DNA of 64,000 bases from Aquimarina aggregata. Lineage in GTDB: Bacteria; Bacteroidota; Bacteroidia; Flavobacteriales; Flavobacteriaceae. The stretch covers positions 62,001 to 126,000 of the forward strand of contig NZ_LQRT01000004.1 in NCBI RefSeq assembly GCF_001632745.1, in the 5' to 3' direction. Positions 54,750-62,819 of the stretch are shown here, piece after piece. The notes beneath the pieces were generated by a model that ran no database searches, had not been told where the DNA came from, and saw only the letters and a list, made by a program, of their open reading frames with translations. The position numbers were made by a program, and so were the translations under genes. Within the stretch, counting starts at the first letter, position 1, and each line of letters begins with the position of its first letter.

Positions 54750-55781
54750 TTGACCCCAAATAAATCATACAAAAAGGTATTCATTGGTATAATTGCCCTA
54801 CTATTACTGTGCTTTATTGCCAATATAAGCTTAGGCTCTGTTTTTATCCCTTGGTTAGATACTTTAAGTAGTTTAATAGGTGCTTCTGTAGAAAAAGAAT
54901 CATGGAGACATATTGTTATAGCATATCGATTACCAAAAGCTTTAACCGCTATAATTGTAGGTAGTGGACTAGGTGTTTCTGGATTAATGATGCAAACTTT
55001 ATTCAGAAACCCATTAGCCGGCCCATTTGTATTAGGCATAAGTTCTGGAGCAACACTGGGAGTTGCCTTGTTAATATTAGGAAGTACTTTTACTGGTATA
55101 GCAGTTTCTTCGTTTTTAACATCAAAATGGGGATTGATTATTGCAGCAAGTTTAGGAAGCGTTATCGTTTTGTTTGCCGTTATGATTGTATCTGTTAGAG
55201 TTAAAGATACTATGGCTATCCTTATTATAGGTCTTATGTTTGGTAGTATAACCACAGCCATAGTAAGTGTACTCTCCTACTTTGCTCCTGCAGATTTATT
55301 GCAACAATATGTCTTTTGGGGTTTTGGAAGTTTAGGTAATTTATCTTGGTTTGAAGTACTTATATTTTTTGGCATCTCTTTATTTGGCTTGCTTCTGGCT
55401 ATTGCTTCTATAAAGCCGTTAAATACGTTATTATTAGGTGAAAACTATGCTCGCAGTTTAGGGTTAAATATTAAAACTAGTAGATTTTTAATTATAATAG
55501 CAACTGGTTTACTTGCCGGCAGTAGTACGGCTTTTGCTGGTCCAATTGCATTTATTGGATTAGCTGTTCCCCATCTAACTAGGCAACTATTTCATACTTC
55601 GGATCATAAAACCTTGATTCCGGCGGTTATATTAATTGGCAGTATTATCATGTTAATTTGTGACAGTATTGCTCAATTACCATCAAGCGAATACACCCTC
55701 CCAATTAATGCAATCACATCTCTTATAGGGGCTCCGGTTGTAATTTGGCTTTTAGTAAGAAAGCGTAAAATGCTTTTTTAA
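54750..55781 (+). CDS. btuC: corrinoid ABC transporter permease (BtuC/FecCD family), TTG start
   Basis: 343 residues with ten membrane helices and FecCD signatures (YRLPKALTAIIVGSGLGVSG, MMQTLFRNPLAGPFVLGISS, GAGP-like FAGPIAFIGLAVPHLTRQLF). It starts at TTG immediately after the btuF stop codon; the first in-frame ATG lies beyond the first two helices, so TTG is needed. It forms the inner-membrane channel for BtuF cargo. No BtuD-type ATPase gene follows; the next gene is unrelated. Confidence 0.9.
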   Translation: MTPNKSYKKVFIGIIALLLLCFIANISLGSVFIPWLDTLSSLIGASVEKESWRHIVIAYRLPKALTAIIVGSGLGVSGLMMQTLFRNPLAGPFVLGISSGATLGVALLILGSTFTGIAVSSFLTSKWGLIIAASLGSVIVLFAVMIVSVRVKDTMAILIIGLMFGSITTAIVSVLSYFAPADLLQQYVFWGFGSLGNLSWFEVLIFFGISLFGLLLAIASIKPLNTLLLGENYARSLGLNIKTSRFLIIIATGLLAGSSTAFAGPIAFIGLAVPHLTRQLFHTSDHKTLIPAVILIGSIIMLICDSIAQLPSSEYTLPINAITSLIGAPVVIWLLVRKRKMLF

Positions 55782-55862
55782 TTTCTTTTTTTTACTCAAT
55801 TATAAATTTGAAATATATCATTCTTGTCCAAAAGAACTATCTTTAGTTTAATTTAAAGAATT

Positions 55863-56438
55863 ATGACTGCATCTGTATATCTTGAAGGAATTAAAAAACA
55901 ATTTAATTACTATAAATCATTAGGTGAGAAAACCATAAACCAACTTCCTGACGAGAAATTATTCTGGCAATACAATGATGAGAGTAATAGTATTGGCATA
56001 ATTGTAAAACATTTATGGGGAAACATGAAGTCTCGTTGGACAGATTTCTTAATATCAGATGGGGAAAAAGAATGGAGACAAAGAGATGCAGAATTTGACA
56101 GTGATATTAGGACAAAAGAAGAACTTTTTCTTAAATGGAATGAAGGCTGGAGTTGTCTTTTTGAAGCGCTCAATAGTATAAATGACTCTAACTTTAATCA
56201 ACCTGTTTACATTAGAAATATTGAACATAGCATAACTGAAGCTATTAATAGACAATTAGCTCATTATGCGTATCATATCGGTCAAATTGTATTTCTAGGA
56301 AAAATGAGTAATGGAACGAAATGGGAAAGTTTGTCTATCCCGAAAGGACAATCATCAGACTTTAATAAAAAACGTTTTGCAACTCCAAAACATAAAGCCC
56401 ATTATACAGATAAATTAATGGACGATACTTCTAATTAA
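55863..56438 (+). CDS. DinB-like/DUF1572 four-helix protein
   Basis: 191 residues. Four-helix bundle of the DinB/YfiT type with the metal-site pattern IVKHLWGNM (first His), then NRQLAHYAYHIGQIVFLGK (two His). The order H...HxxxH matches a metal-dependent thiol-transferase or related fold. DUF1572 members are of unknown function. It follows btuC by 81 nt with an AT-rich gap, probably separate. Confidence 0.85.
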   Translation: MTASVYLEGIKKQFNYYKSLGEKTINQLPDEKLFWQYNDESNSIGIIVKHLWGNMKSRWTDFLISDGEKEWRQRDAEFDSDIRTKEELFLKWNEGWSCLFEALNSINDSNFNQPVYIRNIEHSITEAINRQLAHYAYHIGQIVFLGKMSNGTKWESLSIPKGQSSDFNKKRFATPKHKAHYTDKLMDDTSN

Positions 56439-56563
56439 TTACTAGGTTAAAGAATTTATATTTGATTATGCCTAATCTATAATTGTACACTATAGTCAAT
56501 AACTCCTTAAGGTTTGTTAATAACTATGGTTTTTTGAATACCGAAATCCTTATAGATTACAAT

Positions 56564-56571
56564 TATATTTG
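56564..56571 (+). promoter_or_regulatory. putative -7 box of dnaN
   Basis: TATATTTG fits TAnnTTTG; 116 nt before the dnaN ATG. TTG triplets occur upstream at 27 nt, wider than ideal. Confidence 0.35.
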
Positions 56572-56687
56572 CGTAACTGTACATAATGAATCACACATGA
56601 AATGACCCGCTACAGTACTATATAAAACAATATAAATGCGTTGCGGTGAATTACATCTGAAAACTAATAAACAATAAAGAAATACAG

Positions 56688-57806
56688 ATGAAATTTATAG
56701 TATCTAGTTCTTACTTACTAAAACAATTACAAGTATTAGGTGGAGTAATTAGTAATAGTAACACCTTACCTATTTTAGATAACTTCTTATTTGAATTAGA
56801 TAATAATACGTTAGCAGTATCTGCTTCGGATTTAGAAACTACAATGTCTGCCAAATTAGAAGTCGAATCTTCTGATCAAGGAATCATTGCTGTACCTGCT
56901 AAATTATTATTAGAAACGTTAAAGACATTCCCTGAGCAACCACTTACCTTTGTGGCAGGAGACAACAACACCGTAGAGATAAGCTCTAATCATGGTAAAT
57001 ATGCTTTAGCGTATGCCGATGGAGAAGAATTTCCGAAAGCTGTAGAATTAGAAGATCCTAGTGCTACTACACTTTTAGGAGACGTTTTAGCTACTGCTGT
57101 AAGTAAAACTATTTTTGCAACCGGTAATGACGATTTAAGACCAGTAATGAGTGGTGTGTTTTTCCAATTCTCGACAGAAGGATTAACTTTCGTGGCTACA
57201 GATGCACATAAATTAGTTAAATATACTCGAGGTGACATAAAAGCATCTCAATCTTCAGAATTTATTATGCCCAAAAAACCGTTAAACTTACTTAAAGGAA
57301 TTTTAGCAGGTAGTGATAGTGAGGTATTAATAGAATATAATGAATCAAATGCTAAATTCACTTTTGATGAGACACAATTGATTTGTAGATTAATTGATGG
57401 AAAATATCCAAACTACGAAGCTGTAATACCAAAAGAGAATCCAAACAAGTTAACAATTGCTCGTACACAATTTTTAAACTCTGTTCGTCGAGTTTCTATT
57501 TTCTCTAATAAAACAACACATCAGATTCGTTTAAAAATTGCTGGTGCAGAATTAAATATATCTGCAGAAGATATTGATTACTCTAATAAAGCAGAAGAAC
57601 GTTTAACTTGTGACTACCAAGGCGATGATATGCAAATTGGATTTAATTCACGTTTCTTAAGTGAAATGCTTAATAACCTTAATGCAGATGATGTACAATT
57701 AGAAATGTCTTTACCAAACAGAGCCGGTATTCTTACACCTGTAGATGGATTGGATGAAGGAGAACATGTTACTATGTTAGTAATGCCTGTGATGCTTAAT
57801 AGTTAA
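56688..57806 (+). CDS. dnaN: DNA polymerase III sliding clamp, beta subunit
   Basis: 372 residues, three clamp domains: domain I (MKFIVSSSYLLKQLQVLGGV ... TLPILDNFLFEL), domain II (VSKTIFATGNDDLRPVMSGV, FVATDAHKLVKYT) and domain III ending in VTMLVMPVMLNS, the C-terminal peptide near the protein-binding cleft. Two copies encircle DNA and hold polymerase III. dnaA and other origin genes are not next to it here, which is common in Bacteroidota. Monocistronic. Confidence 0.96.
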   Translation: MKFIVSSSYLLKQLQVLGGVISNSNTLPILDNFLFELDNNTLAVSASDLETTMSAKLEVESSDQGIIAVPAKLLLETLKTFPEQPLTFVAGDNNTVEISSNHGKYALAYADGEEFPKAVELEDPSATTLLGDVLATAVSKTIFATGNDDLRPVMSGVFFQFSTEGLTFVATDAHKLVKYTRGDIKASQSSEFIMPKKPLNLLKGILAGSDSEVLIEYNESNAKFTFDETQLICRLIDGKYPNYEAVIPKENPNKLTIARTQFLNSVRRVSIFSNKTTHQIRLKIAGAELNISAEDIDYSNKAEERLTCDYQGDDMQIGFNSRFLSEMLNNLNADDVQLEMSLPNRAGILTPVDGLDEGEHVTMLVMPVMLNS

Positions 57807-57830
57807 AATATAACAAAGATTAAATTGTTA

Positions 57831-57863
57831 AAAACCAATCATACTATATGATTGGTTTTTTTA
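57831..57863 (+). terminator. intrinsic terminator of dnaN
   Basis: AAAACCAATCAT (57831-57842) pairs with ATGATTGGTTTT (57848-57859) around ACTAT, followed by T-run. Confidence 0.85.
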
Positions 57864-57979
57864 GTAATAGAATTTACGACAACTAAACTTTGATAGTACT
57901 ACTGAAGAAATAGAGTGATTTTTAGTTCATTTATATTACAAATATTTAAATTAGATTATTTAACTTATTATACAAAATC

Positions 57980-58378
57980 ATGAATACTAAAATTTTAATC
58001 CTTCTTTTATGTTCTATTACATTAGGGTTTACAACAAATACTAATGAAAATGATGAATACACTTATTTACTTACTATTAGTTCGACAACAGATCAAATTG
58101 AAAATTTTAACTTAAAAATAATTAGCAAAACTACTCACAACTCAAAATCAAAAGAAACACTATTAGAAAACATCAAAACACCATTTGAGAAAAAACTTGA
58201 TGTAGGAAGTTATGAAATAATTATACTCACAAATAAACCCGACAATTCTATTAAAGGCGTGGTTTCTGTCATGCTAAATGGAGAAAAATGGGGGTGGTCA
58301 CAAAACTATAACAAAGAAAGCAAACTAATAAAATTACATGCAGGGCCTAATGGTGAAACCGGAACGGTTACTGACTAA
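57980..58378 (+). CDS. small exported protein of unknown function
   Basis: 132 residues. Signal peptide ILILLLCSITLGFTTNTN. Predicted beta-rich mature domain with EYTYLLTISSTTDQIENFNL, KISKTTHNS-type strands and a C-terminal MLNGEKWGWSQNYNKESKLI. No family recognised. Stands alone between dnaN and the alpha/beta hydrolase gene. Confidence 0.6.
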   Translation: MNTKILILLLCSITLGFTTNTNENDEYTYLLTISSTTDQIENFNLKIISKTTHNSKSKETLLENIKTPFEKKLDVGSYEIIILTNKPDNSIKGVVSVMLNGEKWGWSQNYNKESKLIKLHAGPNGETGTVTD

Positions 58379-58458
58379 TCTGTACACAAATATCAATTTT
58401 TTAATATTTATCTTTCAACTATAAAATATTAAACTTAAGGATAATATAGTCTTAATAA

Positions 58459-59310
58459 ATGATCCAAATTCCTGCAATAGACAATTACAGCCTTTCTGCT
58501 AAAGTATATTTAGGAAACAAAACTTTACAAAAAAATAAGGTTTTAATTATTAATTCAGCAACAGCAGTACACAAAAATTTATATCACCACTACGCAACTT
58601 ATATGTCTAAACATGGTTACAATGTTGTGACCTATGATTATAGAGGAATTGCAGATTCGAGGCCTAAAAAACTAAAAGGATTTAAAACTTCATTTATTGA
58701 TTGGGGTGAAAAAGACTTTTCTGGAGTAATTGATTTTGTAAAACAAGAATTTCCGAATGATTGTATTGTTACTCTTGGACATAGTATTGGCGGTACTATA
58801 ATTGGTATGACTCCTAAAAACACCGAAATAAGAGGTATTATAACAATTGCCGCACAAACTGCATATTATAAGGATTGGTCAAAAGAACAAAAAAAGAAAA
58901 TATACTTTTTATGGCATGTTATTTTCCCGCTAGTCACAAAAGTAATAGGTTACTTTCCGGGTAAAAGATTAGGGCTACTAGAAGATGTTCCCAAAGGAGT
59001 TGTAGATCAATGGCATACCAGAAGAAAACATACAAATATGAAACAACAAATGGAAGCTATGGGTGTACAATTCTTTTATAATACATATTCTTCAAAGCTT
59101 CTAACTCTCGGTATAGAAGATGATCCTATAGGTACAAAAATTGCTATTAAAAGAGTACATGATTTATTTGTAAGATCTGACAAAAAACTAGAAATCATAC
59201 CAGTAAGTAGTGTTCCTACTAACAAAATAGGGCATTTTGGTTTTTTTAGCAGAAAATTTCAAGATACGCTTTGGAAAAAAACCTTACTATGGTTTGATGC
59301 AATAAAATAA
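58459..59310 (+). CDS. alpha/beta-hydrolase
   Basis: 283 residues. Nucleophile elbow GHSIGG (Ser at about 111), oxyanion region KVLIINSATAVHKNLYHHYA, VVTYDYRGIADSRPKK and a late His in NKIGHFGFFS. The layout resembles serine-aminopeptidase-like or esterase proteins acting on small esters or lipids; substrate unknown. No neighbouring pathway genes. Confidence 0.85.
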   Translation: MIQIPAIDNYSLSAKVYLGNKTLQKNKVLIINSATAVHKNLYHHYATYMSKHGYNVVTYDYRGIADSRPKKLKGFKTSFIDWGEKDFSGVIDFVKQEFPNDCIVTLGHSIGGTIIGMTPKNTEIRGIITIAAQTAYYKDWSKEQKKKIYFLWHVIFPLVTKVIGYFPGKRLGLLEDVPKGVVDQWHTRRKHTNMKQQMEAMGVQFFYNTYSSKLLTLGIEDDPIGTKIAIKRVHDLFVRSDKKLEIIPVSSVPTNKIGHFGFFSRKFQDTLWKKTLLWFDAIK

Positions 59311-59434
59311 CTTTTGCAAACAATCGTTAGCTTTTACTAATTAACCCTACTAACAGTAGCGTGTAGTATTATGTAATTATCTCTAGGATAACAATAATAC
59401 TTAAACTAAACTAGTACTCTAGAATAAGCTACTT

Positions 59435-60553
59435 ATGAAAAAAATTTCCAGAAGAACCTTCAATTCTAATTTTATAAAAGGAATGGGAGGTATTATAATG
59501 GCTAGTCACATTCCTATGGCCTGCGGTATGAGTACCTATTCTAATTCAAAGAAAAAACTAGGAATTGCATTAGTGGGTTTAGGTACGTACAGCACGCATG
59601 AATTAGCTCCGTCATTGTTAGAAACAGAATATTGTGAACTAACAGCTATTGTTACAGGAACTCCTGAAAAAGAAAAACTATGGGCAGCTAAGTACGACAT
59701 TCCCAAAGAGAACATATATAATTATGAAAATTTTGATACTATAGCTACTAATGATGCAGTTGATATTATATATGTAGTATTACCAAATGCCATGCATGCA
59801 GATTTTTGTATTAGAGCGGCAAATGCAGGAAAACATGTCATTTGTGAAAAACCCATGGCCGTTTCTGTAGAAGAATGTGAATCTATTATTGATGCTTGTG
59901 CAAAAGCTAATGTAAAACTTAGCGTTGGTTATCGTTTACACTCAGAACCATATACACAAGAAGTAAAACGTATCGTAAAAGAAAAAACTTTTGGTAAGGT
60001 TAATTATATATCCGCCGAAGCTGCTTACTTATCTAGAGGAAACTGGGATCAATGGAGGTTTAATAAAAAACTTTCTGGGGGTGGTGCATTAATGAATATG
60101 GGAGTATATGCTATACAAGGATTAATCTACGGCACAAGTGAGTTACCAATATCAGTAACCGCACAAGAGTTTAGTACAATGCCAGAAAATTTCAAAGATA
60201 CTGATGAGACCATAACTGCTCAATTTGAATTTCCTAGCGGGACTATTGGCAACTTATTTACCTCGCATAATGCTAAAGCTGATCGACTTTATGCCTCTTG
60301 CGAAAAAGGTTGGTATGAACTGGATACCGCTTACACTTACGGGCCATTACACGGGAGAACCTCTGAAGGAACTGAAATAAAATTTCCGCATAAAAGACAA
60401 CAAGCTTTACAAATGGATGATTTTGCAAAACATATCCTGCACGACACTCCAAATAAAGTACCCGGTAGTATGGGACTTCGTGATATTAAAATCGTAAAAT
60501 CTATTTATAAATCTATAGAAGAAGGTGGAAAAAAGATCGCTATAAGATTGTAA
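59435..60553 (+). CDS. Gfo/Idh/MocA-family oxidoreductase with Tat signal
   Basis: 372 residues. N-terminal twin-arginine motif SRRTFNSNFIKG, so the folded protein should be exported by Tat. NAD(P)-binding IALVGLGTYSTHELAP, the EKPMAVSVEECE motif (Lys proton donor) and a C-terminal alpha/beta domain (GRTSEGTEI, AIQGLIYGTSELPIS). Similar to glucose-fructose oxidoreductases, which bind NADP tightly in the periplasm. Sugar substrate not predictable. Confidence 0.88.
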   Translation: MKKISRRTFNSNFIKGMGGIIMASHIPMACGMSTYSNSKKKLGIALVGLGTYSTHELAPSLLETEYCELTAIVTGTPEKEKLWAAKYDIPKENIYNYENFDTIATNDAVDIIYVVLPNAMHADFCIRAANAGKHVICEKPMAVSVEECESIIDACAKANVKLSVGYRLHSEPYTQEVKRIVKEKTFGKVNYISAEAAYLSRGNWDQWRFNKKLSGGGALMNMGVYAIQGLIYGTSELPISVTAQEFSTMPENFKDTDETITAQFEFPSGTIGNLFTSHNAKADRLYASCEKGWYELDTAYTYGPLHGRTSEGTEIKFPHKRQQALQMDDFAKHILHDTPNKVPGSMGLRDIKIVKSIYKSIEEGGKKIAIRL

Positions 60554-60627
60554 TAATTATTCTTAGCCTCCTTATCCATTTATTAAAACACGTAACATAA
60601 CTTTAATTATATTTTAAACACAAAAAC

Positions 60628-61026
60628 ATGAATATTACTTTAGAACAAGCTCTAAAAATTACTGAAGCTGCAAAACAAAAAGCCGAGGCTTTAGATACAA
60701 AAATGAATATTGCAATTGTAGACTCTGGAGCTAACCTTATATCTTTTATTCGTATGGATCAAGCATGGTTAGGTTCAACAGATATTGCTATCAAAAAAGC
60801 AAAAACCGCTAGATATTTTGATATGAATACTGGAGCTATAGGAGAATTATCTCAACCAGGAAAACCACTTTACAATATTGAACATTCTAATAATGGTCTT
60901 ATTACATTTCCTGGAGGTGTACCTATTAAAAATGATACAGGAGAAATAATAGGTGCTATTGGCGTAAGCGGAAGTACCGTAGAAAATGATCATGCAGTAG
61001 CAGAAGCTGGAGCATTAACATTATAA
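60628..61026 (+). CDS. GlcG/HbpS-family haem-binding-like protein
   Basis: 132 residues. DUF336-type fold: [98 protein letters not shown]. Relatives bind haem (HbpS) or accompany glycolate oxidase (GlcG); which applies is unclear. Ends in a strong terminator. Confidence 0.88.
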   Translation: MNITLEQALKITEAAKQKAEALDTKMNIAIVDSGANLISFIRMDQAWLGSTDIAIKKAKTARYFDMNTGAIGELSQPGKPLYNIEHSNNGLITFPGGVPIKNDTGEIIGAIGVSGSTVENDHAVAEAGALTL

Positions 61027-61044
61027 TACTTTTTTTAGTAGAAC

Positions 61045-61087
61045 AATGCCGATTGTTGTTATATTGTATCACAACAATCGGCATTTA
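61045..61087 (+). terminator. terminator of the GlcG-like gene
   Basis: AATGCCGATTGTTGT (61045-61059) pairs perfectly with ACAACAATCGGCATT (61071-61085) around 11 nt. It excludes an upstream ATG at 61046 as start of the next gene. Confidence 0.75.
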
Positions 61088-61090
61088 TTT

Positions 61091-61735
61091 ATGAAAAAAA
61101 TCGTAAGCCATATTTGGCCTCTGACCAAAAGAAAAACATCCAAAATAAATGGCCCTCTAGAGGTTACCTGGATTAATGGAAAAAAAGTACTTGATAGTCA
61201 AAATGCTAATTATTCTTACGGGGCATTGCAAAAAGTCTTAGAATATGGGCTTTTACAAATTGAAATGCAACAGGTTAATGAACTATTGATTTTAGGCCTC
61301 GGAGGTGGGTCAGTTATTAAATCTCTTCAAAATAGATTCAATTATCAAGGTAAAATCACTGCTGTAGAAATTGACGATACGATCATCCAAATCGCAAAGG
61401 ACGAATTTGATATCAAAGAAAATAAACAATTACGTATAATTCATAGTGATGCTATACAATATGTTAACCATTGTAAAAAGTGTTATGATCTAATTATAGT
61501 AGATATTTTTATTGATCATACAGTTCCCGAATCCTTTTATGATCAAAAATTCTGGAGTTCTCTAAACCAACTAGTAAAATTAGGAGGTTATATTATTTTT
61601 AATGCAGGTATTTTTCTCGAAGATACTTCGAAAATAGCTCCAATAAAATCTATTTTAGAACCAAACACAATCTGTAAACAACATAATAAAGTAGAGGGTG
61701 TAAACACATTATTAATTGGAAATAAAGTAATGTAA
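61091..61735 (+). CDS. spermidine-synthase-like methyltransferase-fold protein
   Basis: 214 residues from MKKIVSHIWPLTKRKTSKIN. Rossmann fold with ELLILGLGGGSVIKSLQNRF, acidic VEIDDTIIQIAKDEF and catalytic-like IIVDIFIDHTVPESFYDQKF. Shorter than true spermidine synthases and without the polyamine-gatekeeper pattern, so the amine substrate is uncertain. The earlier ATG at 61046 lies inside the upstream terminator. Confidence 0.8.
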   Translation: MKKIVSHIWPLTKRKTSKINGPLEVTWINGKKVLDSQNANYSYGALQKVLEYGLLQIEMQQVNELLILGLGGGSVIKSLQNRFNYQGKITAVEIDDTIIQIAKDEFDIKENKQLRIIHSDAIQYVNHCKKCYDLIIVDIFIDHTVPESFYDQKFWSSLNQLVKLGGYIIFNAGIFLEDTSKIAPIKSILEPNTICKQHNKVEGVNTLLIGNKVM

Positions 61736-61753
61736 CCAATAGTGTAAAAATTA

Positions 61754-61761
61754 TAATTTTG
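61754..61761 (+). promoter_or_regulatory. -7 box upstream of the dehydratase gene
   Basis: TAATTTTG fits TAnnTTTG, 20 nt before the ATG at 61782. No TTG at -33. Confidence 0.4.
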
Positions 61762-61781
61762 AAAACGTAACATCAATACAA

Positions 61782-62717
61782 ATGACTTCACAAGAGTTAA
61801 AACAATGCCATGACAGAATTAAACCTTATATTCATAGAACAGCAGTGCTTACTTCTAGTTTACTAAATGAAATCTCTGGGGCTGATTTGTTTTTTAAATG
61901 CGAAAATTTTCAACGCATGGGAGCTTTCAAAATGCGAGGAGCTGCCAATGGTATTTCACAATTAACCGCTCTTCAAAAAGAAAAAGGTGTCGTAACACAT
62001 TCATCAGGTAATTTTGCGCAAGCATTATCGCTTGCTGCCAAAAGCCTTGGTGTAAAAGCATATATCGTTATGCCTTCTAATGCACCGCAAGTAAAAAAAG
62101 ACGCTGTAAAAGGTTATGGTGGTCAAATTATAGAATGCCCTCCTACCCTTCAGGATCGAGAAGAAACCGCTACAAAAATTCAAAATGAGAGAGGAGCTAC
62201 TTTCATACATCCATCAGATGATCTTGATGTAATAATAGGTCAAGGAACAGCAGCACTAGAGTTGTTAGAAGATCACCCTGATTTGGATTATATTTTTACT
62301 CCTGTTGGAGGAGGCGGACTTATTGCCGGAACAGCCTTGGCTGCTCATTATTATGGAAATAATTGTAAAGTAATCGGAGGAGAACCATTTGAAGTTGATG
62401 ATGCCTATCGTTCTTTGTTAAGTGGTAAAATCGAAACAAATACCACTACCGACACTATCGCAGATGGCTTGAAAACGCAATTAGGTGTTATTAATTTTCC
62501 TATTATACAAAAGCATGTTTCAGAAATCATTCGTGTTGAAGAACAAGAAATTATTGATGCTATGGGGCTTATATGGGAGCGTATGAAAATTATAATAGAA
62601 CCTTCTTGCGCTGTGCCTTTTGCTGCATTACTTAAAGAAAAAGAAAAGTTTAAGCACAAAAAAATGGGTATTATCCTCTCTGGAGGAAATGTAGATTTGG
62701 GAAATTTACCTTTTTAA
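61782..62717 (+). CDS. PLP-dependent threonine/serine dehydratase or serine racemase
   Basis: 311 residues, fold type II PLP enzyme. PLP-lysine in FQRMGAFKMRGAANG (Lys at about 48), SSGNFAQALSLAAKSLG, and the phosphate-cradle glycines in VGGGGLIAGTALAA are complete; SGGNVDLG closes the site. No C-terminal ACT domain, so it is a catabolic-type threonine/serine dehydratase or a racemase. Produces 2-oxobutanoate or pyruvate and ammonia. Confidence 0.9.
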   Translation: MTSQELKQCHDRIKPYIHRTAVLTSSLLNEISGADLFFKCENFQRMGAFKMRGAANGISQLTALQKEKGVVTHSSGNFAQALSLAAKSLGVKAYIVMPSNAPQVKKDAVKGYGGQIIECPPTLQDREETATKIQNERGATFIHPSDDLDVIIGQGTAALELLEDHPDLDYIFTPVGGGGLIAGTALAAHYYGNNCKVIGGEPFEVDDAYRSLLSGKIETNTTTDTIADGLKTQLGVINFPIIQKHVSEIIRVEEQEIIDAMGLIWERMKIIIEPSCAVPFAALLKEKEKFKHKKMGIILSGGNVDLGNLPF

Positions 62718-62819
62718 AAAAAGAGCACAAAACAGGGTACATAAAAATTTATTACCTAAGTAAGATCACTAGATATATCATGCATTTTGTCTTAACACCT
62801 ATCGAGTAAAAATCTAATT

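Noticed and set aside
54746..55261. 171-codon minus-strand frame
   Set aside because: Antisense shadow of btuC, whose helices and FecCD motifs are clear.
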